A DNA stretch of 64,000 nt from Streptomyces amritsarensis (GTDB lineage: Bacteria; Actinomycetota; Actinomycetes; Streptomycetales; Streptomycetaceae): assembly GCF_001953875.1 (NCBI RefSeq), contig NZ_MQUR01000034.1, forward strand, positions 1 through 64,000, read 5' to 3'. The notes below the pieces were generated by a model. It was given only the letters and a program-made list of their open reading frames with translations, did no database searches and was not told the origin of the DNA. The position numbers and the translations under genes are program-made. Position 1 is the first letter of the stretch; each line of letters opens with the position of its first letter. Below are positions 58,498 through 64,000 of this stretch, in pieces.

Positions 58498-59073
58498 ATG
58501 GCTGTCAGCCTGTCCAAGGGCGGCAACGTCTCGCTCACGAAGGAGGCCCCGGGCCTCGCTGCCGTCACGGTCGGTCTCGGCTGGGACGTCCGTACGACCA
58601 CCGGCGTCGACTTCGACCTCGACGCCTCGGCCATCGCCGTCAACGCGATGGGCAAGGTCGTCTCCGACGGCCACTTCGTCTTCTTCAACAACAAGTCCAC
58701 CCCGGACCAGACCATCGTCCACACCGGTGACAACCGCACCGGCGAGGGCGCGGGCGACGACGAGGCCATCAACGTCAACCTCGCCGGCCTGCCCGCCGAC
58801 GTCGACAAGATCGTCTTCCCGGTCTCGATCTACGACGCCGAGAGCCGCAGCCAGAACTTCGGCCAGGTCCGCAACGCCTACATCCGCGTCGTGAACCAGG
58901 CCGGCGGTGCCGAGATCGCCCGCTACGACCTCTCCGAGGACGCGGCGACCGAGACCGCCATGGTCTTCGGCGAGCTCTACCGCAACGGCGCCGAGTGGAA
59001 GTTCCGCGCGGTCGGCCAGGGCTACGCCTCCGGCCTCACCGGCATCGCCCAGGACTTCGGCGTCAACGTCTGA
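58498..59073 (+). CDS. terD: TerD-family stress protein
   Basis: A 191-residue TerD: MAVSLSKGGNVSLTKEAPGL, LGWDVRTTTGVDFDLDASA with calcium-binding acidic residues, FVFFNNKSTPDQTIVHTGDN, GAGDDEAINVNLAGLPADVD, ending GIAQDFGVNV. TerD proteins bind calcium and are linked to tellurite, phage and oxidative stress and to differentiation in streptomycetes. Strong AGGAAAGG upstream. Confidence 0.95.
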   Translation: MAVSLSKGGNVSLTKEAPGLAAVTVGLGWDVRTTTGVDFDLDASAIAVNAMGKVVSDGHFVFFNNKSTPDQTIVHTGDNRTGEGAGDDEAINVNLAGLPADVDKIVFPVSIYDAESRSQNFGQVRNAYIRVVNQAGGAEIARYDLSEDAATETAMVFGELYRNGAEWKFRAVGQGYASGLTGIAQDFGVNV

Positions 59074-59107
59074 GCCGCACGGTCCGGCGCGACCGGCACC
59101 AGCGCGG

Positions 59108-59146
59108 GCGAAGCCCCCTCCCGGCCGTCCGGGGAGGGGGTTTCGC
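59108..59146 (+). terminator. Terminator downstream of terD
   Basis: GCGAAGCCCCCTCCC (59108-59122) and GGGAGGGGGTTTCGC (59132-59146) pair with a single G-T, 35 nt after terD and just before the next start. Confidence 0.75.
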
Positions 59147-59159
59147 TACCGTTCCACAG

Positions 59160-59684
59160 GTGATCCTCCAACCGCTGGTCCCCGTGGACGGCGCCCTCCC
59201 CGGCCCGGTCCTGACCGAGATCGCCGCCCTCTACTCGACCAACCACACGTTCTTCGAACTCAGCGGCGACTTCCCCGACCCGAACCGCATCACCGTCGAA
59301 CAGGTCGCGGCCTCCCTCGCCGACGAACTCGCCCACGACAGCGCCGAAATCCTCCTCGCCCGCAGCGCCGGCCGCCTCGTCGGCCTCGCCGCCACCCTGG
59401 ACCGCAACCCCGCCGCCGCCCCCGGGGACGACGACCCGTGGATCGGGCTGCTGCTCATCGACGCCACCGCACACCGCGAGGGGTACGGCCGCGCCGTGGC
59501 CACCCGGATCGAGGACCGCTTCCGCGCCGCCGGACGCCCCGGCGTGCAGCTCGCCGTACTGGACAACAACCCCGACGGCCTGGCCTTCTGGCGGTCCCAG
59601 GGCTACTCCCCCGTGCGCCGCGCCAAGGACCTCGAACGGGGCCGCGACTGCACCGTGCTGCGCAAACCCCTCGACACGGCATAG
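59160..59684 (+). CDS. GNAT family N-acetyltransferase
   Basis: A 174-residue acetyltransferase from GTG 59160 (VILQPLVPVDGALPG). EILLARSAGRLVGLAATLDR, PWIGLLLIDATAHREGYGRA with the acetyl-CoA loop (R/Q-x-x-G-x-G/A variant), VQLAVLDNNPDGLAFWRSQGY. Acceptor unknown. It overlaps the reach of the terD terminator, so its promoter must be very close. Confidence 0.8.
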   Translation: MILQPLVPVDGALPGPVLTEIAALYSTNHTFFELSGDFPDPNRITVEQVAASLADELAHDSAEILLARSAGRLVGLAATLDRNPAAAPGDDDPWIGLLLIDATAHREGYGRAVATRIEDRFRAAGRPGVQLAVLDNNPDGLAFWRSQGYSPVRRAKDLERGRDCTVLRKPLDTA

Positions 59685-59698
59685 GCCGGACCGCAGTC

Positions 59699-61111
59699 CT
59701 ACTCCGGGCGGCCCTTCCCGTACAGCCAGACGTCCCAGACCTCCGTCAGGTCACGGCCCGTCCGCTCCTGCGCGTAGGCGGTGAAATCGGCCGTACTCGC
59801 GTTGCCGTGCCGGTGGTCGGCGGCCCAGCCGCGCAGCAGCGCGAAGAACTCCCCGTCGCCGACCTCCTGCCGGATCCGGTGCAGGACCATCGCCCCGCGC
59901 TGGTACACCGGGCTCGCGGAGATGTCCTGCGGCCCGGGCGGGTCGGCCGGCGGGAAGGCGTCCCAGCCGGAGTCGGCCGCCGCGTCGACATCCGTGTCGC
60001 CGGCCAGGAGGGCGTCGAAGTGCCGCTGCGCCGTGGGCCCGCCGTGGTCCTCGTCCCACAGCCACTCGGCGTAGGTCGCGAAGCCCTCGTTGAGCCACAT
60101 GTCCTTCCAGGTCTTCGGCGACACCGAGTTGCCGAACCACTGGTGGGCCAGCTCGTGCAGCACCAGCGCCTCATCCTGCGGCGCACCCGGGTACACCGGC
60201 TTGGTCTGCGTCTCCAGCGCGTAGGCGAGGGTCCCGGCCGGCAGCACGACCGCACCCGCCGTACCGAACGGGTAGGGGCCGAACCGGCCGATGCCCCACT
60301 CGACCATCTCCGGCAGCCGCGCGAGCGACCGCTCGCTCGCCGCCGCCTCCTCGGGCGACACCGCGTTGTAGACGGCCACCCCCGAAGGCGTCTTCCCGGT
60401 GGTCACCTTGTACGGGCCGACGACGGCGGTGGCCAGATAGCTGGCCATCGGCTCCGGACTGTGCCACGCGAACCTCGTCCGCCCGCCGGCGACTTCGCTA
60501 CGGGAGAGCAACTCCCCGTTCGACACGGCCTCGTAGCCGTGCGGGACGGTGATCGTGACGTCGTACGCGGCCTTGTCGCTCGGGTGGTGGTTACCGGGGA
60601 ACCAGGTCATCGAGCCGACGGGCTCGCCCACCCCGACCGCACCGTCCTCGCCGGTGATCCAGCCCTCCCTGGAGCCGTCGGCGTCCGTGAGGGCCTTCGG
60701 CCTGCCGCTGTAGGCGACCTCCGTACGGAAGACCTGACCCTTCTCCAGGTCGTCCGCCGGGCGCACCGTCAGCTCGTTGCCCGTCCGGTTGAACCGCGCC
60801 GCCTCACCGTCGACGTCCACGCCCTCCACGTGCAGGCCGCTCAGGTCGAGGTTGAAGGAACTGAGCCCCTGTTGGGCCCGCGCGGTGATGACGGCCCTGC
60901 CGTGCAGCACCCCGTCCGCCGGGTCGTAGCCCAGGTCCAGCCCGTAGTGCTCGACCTGGTAACCGCCGTTGCCGGCCTTCGGGAAGTACGGATCGCGCAG
61001 CCCCGACGCACCCGGCCGCCCCTGCACCGGGCCCCCCGTGCACCCCGTGGTGACGGCGAGCAGGGCGGCGACGGCAGGGGCGGCGAGGCGGGGAAGTGCG
61101 CGGTGGTCCAC
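59699..61111 (-). CDS. Secreted M1-family metallopeptidase (lipoprotein)
   Basis: A 470-residue gluzincin. A signal peptide with lipobox-like AVTTGC covers residues 1-23; the N-terminal beta domain follows (GYQVEHYGLDLGYDPADGVL). The catalytic part has the exopeptidase-type GAVVLPAGTLAYALE region, HELAHQWFGNS with both zinc His and the catalytic Glu, and WLNEGFATYAEWL with the third ligand. It is shorter than full aminopeptidase N because the large C-terminal helical domain is missing, as usual for this secreted group. Confidence 0.9.
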   Translation of the reverse strand: MDHRALPRLAAPAVAALLAVTTGCTGGPVQGRPGASGLRDPYFPKAGNGGYQVEHYGLDLGYDPADGVLHGRAVITARAQQGLSSFNLDLSGLHVEGVDVDGEAARFNRTGNELTVRPADDLEKGQVFRTEVAYSGRPKALTDADGSREGWITGEDGAVGVGEPVGSMTWFPGNHHPSDKAAYDVTITVPHGYEAVSNGELLSRSEVAGGRTRFAWHSPEPMASYLATAVVGPYKVTTGKTPSGVAVYNAVSPEEAAASERSLARLPEMVEWGIGRFGPYPFGTAGAVVLPAGTLAYALETQTKPVYPGAPQDEALVLHELAHQWFGNSVSPKTWKDMWLNEGFATYAEWLWDEDHGGPTAQRHFDALLAGDTDVDAAADSGWDAFPPADPPGPQDISASPVYQRGAMVLHRIRQEVGDGEFFALLRGWAADHRHGNASTADFTAYAQERTGRDLTEVWDVWLYGKGRPE

Positions 61112-61143
61112 ACACCCGATCCTAAGCGGGCAAAGGGCGCGAT

Positions 61144-61704
61144 CTACTTGCCCAGCGCGTCCACGCCGGCCTTGGCGAACTTCTCGTCCAGGTCGCCGCT
61201 GGGGGCGCCGGCCACACCGATGCCGGCGACGGGGGCGCCGTTCGCCTGGACCGGCGTGCCGCCACCGAGGAAGAGGGTGCCGGGGATGTCCTTCAGGTTC
61301 GGCGCCTGGGCCAGACGGCCCACGAGCACCGAGGTCGGGGCGTTCCAGGACACAGCGGTGAAGGCCTTGCGCTGCGCCGACTCGTAGGACTGCGGGCCGG
61401 CGCCGTCGCCGCGCAGGGTGACGATGGTGTTGCCGTTGCGGTCCACCACCGCGACGGTCACCTTCTGGTTCTCCGCGGTGGCCGCCTGGAGGGCGGCCTG
61501 GGCGGCGCGGGTGGCGGCGTCGACGGTCAGATGGGTCGTCGTGGTGAAGTTCTTCTCGCTCGGACCGTCCTTCTTCGCCGCGACGGCGGCGGCCTGGGCG
61601 GTGCCGGCGGCGGGGCTCGCGCTGGCGCTCACGGCACCGAAGGCTCCGGCGCCCAGGGCGACGGCGAGGGCGGTACCGGTGAGAACGCGGGTGCGGGTCT
61701 TCAT
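61144..61704 (-). CDS. hbpS: HbpS-like extracellular haem-binding redox sensor
   Basis: A 186-residue GlcG/HbpS-family protein. Signal peptide to about residue 30 (ALGAGAFGAVSASA), then TTTHLTVDAATRAAQAALQA, VTVAVVDRNGNTIVTLRGDG, SAQRKAFTAVSW, GGGTPVQANGAPVAGIGVAG. HbpS binds haem outside the cell and modulates the SenS kinase under oxidative stress; the senS/senR genes are divergent, as in S. reticuli. Confidence 0.88.
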   Translation of the reverse strand: MKTRTRVLTGTALAVALGAGAFGAVSASASPAAGTAQAAAVAAKKDGPSEKNFTTTTHLTVDAATRAAQAALQAATAENQKVTVAVVDRNGNTIVTLRGDGAGPQSYESAQRKAFTAVSWNAPTSVLVGRLAQAPNLKDIPGTLFLGGGTPVQANGAPVAGIGVAGAPSGDLDEKFAKAGVDALGK

Positions 61705-61936
61705 CTCTGCTGCTCCTGAGAACGGTGGCACGGTGACGGCATCGGGTCGGTCCGGGCCGGTCGGGCCGGCTCCTTCACTGCTCCAAGCCTGTGCCCCACA
61801 CCGCCTCCGCCCCGTCCCCGTACCGGCTCGCCCCGTCCACCGCACCGGCTGACCCGGGGGTCATCCGATCGGCCGATGCGCTGCGCCTCCGGCGCGGTAT
61901 TTGCTGAACCGTCCAGCCGCGCCGACCTGCCGCCTG

Positions 61937-62019
61937 CCAGCCCCGCCGGCGTTTGAGGCGCGGGGGCCGGATCGGCGGCCCGGTCTTCCAGCCCCGCCGG
62001 CGTTTGAGGCGCGGGGGCC
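61937..62019 (+). repeat. Two copies of a CCAGCCCCGCCGGCGTTTGA-type repeat
   Basis: A 32-nt unit (CCAGCCCCGCCGGCGTTTGA then GGCGCGGGGGCC) occurs exactly at 61937-61968 and 61988-62019, period 51 nt. Each unit can fold through CCCCGCC/GGCGCGGGG. This is a dispersed intergenic repeat type in streptomycetes. It lies in the 398-bp hbpS-senS intergenic region, about 85 nt before senS. Confidence 0.75.
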
Positions 62020-62102
62020 CGGGGGCAGCGCCCCCGCAACGGCGCCGCAGGCAACCGCACCGCAGCCGACAATGGACGCACGCCCCCGACCGAGGAGCAC
62101 CC

Positions 62103-63266
62103 GTGACACCCGCCCCGCCGCGCGACGACACCCGCACGCTGGCGACGGTCGCCCACACCGCGTTCTTCCTGCTCCTCGGCGCCTCCGTGGCCCGCTTCCT
62201 GCTGCGCCACCCCGGCGAACCCCGCACCCCCTGGGTCATCGCCCTCAGCGTCACCCTGGCCCTGCTCTACGTACTCGGCCCCGCACTCGGCGCCGCCCCC
62301 ACCCGCCGCCGCCTCCTCTGGCTCGGCCTGGTCGTCACCACCTGGGTGGTCCTCGTCGTCCTCGCCCCCAGCTTCGCCTGGTGCGCCGTACCACTCTTCT
62401 TCACCGCCCTGCGCACCCTCCCGCCGCGCGCCGCCATCGTCCTCGTGGCCCTCCTCACCGCCTTCGTCGTGACGGCCCAGCTCCAGCTGTCCCAGTCCTT
62501 CGACCCCAACCTGCTGCTGGCCCCGCCCGCCGTCGCCGCCCTCGCCACCGCCGTCTTCGTCCACATGGAACGCCAGGCCCAGGCCCAGCGGGCGCTGATC
62601 GACGACCTGATCCGCACCCGCCGGGAGCTGGCCGCCACCGAACGCCGCGAAGGCACCCTCGCCGAACGCCAGCGGCTGTCCATGGAGATCCACGACACCC
62701 TCGCCCAGAACCTGTCCAGCCAGCAGATGCTGCTCCAGGCCGCGGACCGCACCTGGGACACCGACCCCGCCACCGCCCGCACCCACGTCCGCACCGCCAC
62801 CGGCATCGCCGCACACGGCCTCGCCGAGGCCCGCCGGCTGGTCCACGACCTGGCCCCCTCCGAGCTCGCCGACGGCGCCGGCCTCGCCGAAGCCCTGCGC
62901 GCCCTCGACGCCGGACCCGACATCGAAGTCCGCTTCCACCTCGAGGGCGCCCCCGCCCCGCTCCCCGACCGCGTCCAGTCGGCCCTGCTGCGCATAGCCC
63001 AGGGCGCCCTCGCGAACGTCCGGGAGCACTCGGGCGCCCGTACGGCCGCACTGACCCTGAGCTTCCTCGGGGACCAGGTGGTCCTCGACATCGCCGACGA
63101 CGGCCACGGCTTCACCGAGCCCCGCACCGACGCCGACCGGCGAGGACACGGCCTCCCCGCGATGCGGGCCCGCGTCCGCCAACTGGGCGGCACCCTGACC
63201 ATCGAATCCACGCCGGGCGAGGGCACCGTCCTCTCCGCGGCCATCCCCCTGGAGCCCGCTCCATGA
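62103..63266 (+). CDS. senS: Sensor histidine kinase SenS
   Basis: A 387-residue NarL-family kinase. Five membrane helices fill residues 10-150; a coiled segment (RRELAATERREGTLAERQRL) leads to the HisKA_3 phospho-acceptor in LSMEIHDTLAQNLSSQQML (His about residue 198) and an HATPase domain (ALANVREHSGARTAALTL, DDGHGF, GHGLPAMRARV). GTG 62103 has GAGGAG 6 nt upstream. It overlaps senR by ATGA. Confidence 0.88.
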   Translation: MTPAPPRDDTRTLATVAHTAFFLLLGASVARFLLRHPGEPRTPWVIALSVTLALLYVLGPALGAAPTRRRLLWLGLVVTTWVVLVVLAPSFAWCAVPLFFTALRTLPPRAAIVLVALLTAFVVTAQLQLSQSFDPNLLLAPPAVAALATAVFVHMERQAQAQRALIDDLIRTRRELAATERREGTLAERQRLSMEIHDTLAQNLSSQQMLLQAADRTWDTDPATARTHVRTATGIAAHGLAEARRLVHDLAPSELADGAGLAEALRALDAGPDIEVRFHLEGAPAPLPDRVQSALLRIAQGALANVREHSGARTAALTLSFLGDQVVLDIADDGHGFTEPRTDADRRGHGLPAMRARVRQLGGTLTIESTPGEGTVLSAAIPLEPAP

Positions 63267-63886
63267 CGACGATCCTGCTCTGCGACGACCACGTCGTGGT
63301 CCGCGCCGGCCTGCTGGCCCTCCTCGGCAGCGAACCCGACATCGAGGTCCTCGGCGAGGCCGGCAGCGGCGAGGAGGCCGTCGCCCTGGCCGCCAAGCTC
63401 CACCCCGACGTGGTCCTCATGGACCTCCAGCTCGGCGAGGGCATCGACGGCGTCGAGGCCACCCGCCGCATCACCGCGCTCCCACAGCCCTCGCACGTCC
63501 TGGTCCTCACCACCTACGACACGGACGCGGACATCACCCGGGCGATCGGCGCGGGCGCCACCGGCTACCTCCTGAAAGCCGAACGCCCCGAGGAGCTCTT
63601 CGCCGCCATCCACTCCGCCGCCCAGGGCCGCACCACCCTCTCCGCGCCGGTCGCCAGCCGCGTCATGGCCCACATGCGCGGCGGCCGCCCCACCCTCACC
63701 GACCGCGAACTGGACATCCTCGGGCAGCTGGCCCGCGGCCTCGGCAACCGCGACATCGCCCGCGCCCTGTTCATCAGCGAGGCCACGGTCAAAACCCACC
63801 TGGGGCGCATCTACGACAAGCTCGGAGTCGACACCCGCGCGGGCGCCGTGTCGGTCGCGAAGGAACAGCGCCTCCTGCCCTCCTGA
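63263..63886 (+). CDS. senR: Response regulator SenR (NarL/FixJ family)
   Basis: A 207-residue response regulator. Receiver with ILLCDDHVVVRAGLLALL, phospho-acceptor Asp in DVVLMDLQLGEG (about residue 53), Thr/Lys switch residues in VLTTYD and YLLKAERP; LuxR-type HTH with LTDRELDILGQLARGLGNRD and TVKTHLGRIYDKLGV. In the Sen system it activates antioxidant and haem-related genes, including hbpS. Confidence 0.9.
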   Translation: MTTILLCDDHVVVRAGLLALLGSEPDIEVLGEAGSGEEAVALAAKLHPDVVLMDLQLGEGIDGVEATRRITALPQPSHVLVLTTYDTDADITRAIGAGATGYLLKAERPEELFAAIHSAAQGRTTLSAPVASRVMAHMRGGRPTLTDRELDILGQLARGLGNRDIARALFISEATVKTHLGRIYDKLGVDTRAGAVSVAKEQRLLPS

Positions 63887-63904
63887 CGACCGGGGTGGGG
63901 ACCA

Positions 63905-64000
63905 GTGCGCACCCGTGACACCATCGGATACGTGCTCGACATCGGCTACTCCCTCTCCCGGCGCTTCCCCGACCCCCCGCAGACCGACTACCGCTCGGCG
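63905..64000 (+). CDS. Start of a gene cut by the window edge
   Basis: GTG 63905 opens a frame of 32 codons with good codon bias to the end of the window: VRTRDTIGYVLDIGYSLSRR, then FPDPPQTDYRSA. Too short to identify. It follows senR by 18 nt and may be in the same operon. Confidence 0.45.
   Translation, partial: MRTRDTIGYVLDIGYSLSRRFPDPPQTDYRSA

Noticed and set aside
61937..62019. CRISPR array
   Set aside because: Only two copies with a 19-nt spacer, no cas genes; it is a dispersed streptomycete repeat.

Overview
The window is chromosomal DNA of a Streptomyces or a very close relative. The coding sequence is GC-rich with strong third-position bias, GTG starts are common, genes are often coupled by 1-4 nt stop/start overlaps, and many families are typical of the genus: HelR, DUF397 with an XRE/DUF5753 partner, HbpS-SenS-SenR, CdgB, DasR-type operators upstream of nagKA, and a lone GroEL with CIRCE operators. 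The genus call is an inference from this content.

Region 1 (1-12521) is a biosynthetic gene cluster made of two divergent, translationally coupled operons. The leftward operon (5671 down to 10) encodes an LLM-class flavin oxidoreductase, a protein with a PqqD-like C-terminal domain (RiPP recognition element), a SAM methyltransferase, a class III aminotransferase, a dehydrogenase of the Fe-ADH/DHQ-synthase fold and, behind a 36-bp palindrome, a 62-residue precursor peptide ending in Thr. This matches the daptide class of RiPPs, whose C-terminal Thr is oxidatively decarboxylated, transaminated and dimethylated. The rightward operon (6185-12521) encodes a GT-A glycosyltransferase and the full five-enzyme set for a 3-amino-3-C-methyl-2,3,6-trideoxyhexose of the vancosamine/epivancosamine type: 2,3-dehydratase, 4-ketoreductase, aminotransferase, 3,5-epimerase and C-methyltransferase. 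Together they suggest a glycosylated daptide, which I do not recognise as a described product. Protease, transporter and further precursors are not in the window and would lie to the left.

Region 2 (12.5-29 kb) mixes housekeeping and accessory genes: an XPB-like helicase, two serine hydrolases of the beta-lactamase/DD-peptidase family, HelR, CutC, an HD phosphohydrolase and a Cmx-type MFS exporter. An IS630-family element carries an Imm53-type immunity gene and sits exactly in a CTAG that served as stop codon for both flanking convergent genes. A 159-bp MITE with related ends sits in the CTAG stop of a DUF4031 gene. An Rpn-like gene, an HTH/zinc-ribbon regulator, a SUKH (SMI1/KNR4) gene and a decayed gene lie in the same area.

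Region 3 (29.7-41 kb) holds a MurNAc recycling pair (murQ and a PTS EIIBC), a GNAT gene, a frameshifted YxiG-like pseudogene, the XRE/DUF397 pair, a secreted S8 protease opposite a stand-alone I9 inhibitor, a membrane Ser/Thr kinase, a dedicated trpF and a Uma2 remnant.

Region 4 (41-64 kb) looks like conserved core chromosome: groEL with two CIRCE operators, a cold-shock gene, a MoaD/CysO-like sulfur carrier, thrC behind a SAM-I riboswitch, gpgS, otsA, otsB, a DUF3263 gene, and a GlcNAc locus (sugar-binding lipoprotein, nagK, nagA, hexose kinase) with two DasR-type operators. It continues with cdgB behind a BldD-like box, a flavin reductase, arfB, terD, a GNAT gene, a secreted M1 peptidase and the haem-sensing hbpS/senS/senR system. 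No tRNA, rRNA, CRISPR array or phage structural gene was seen.
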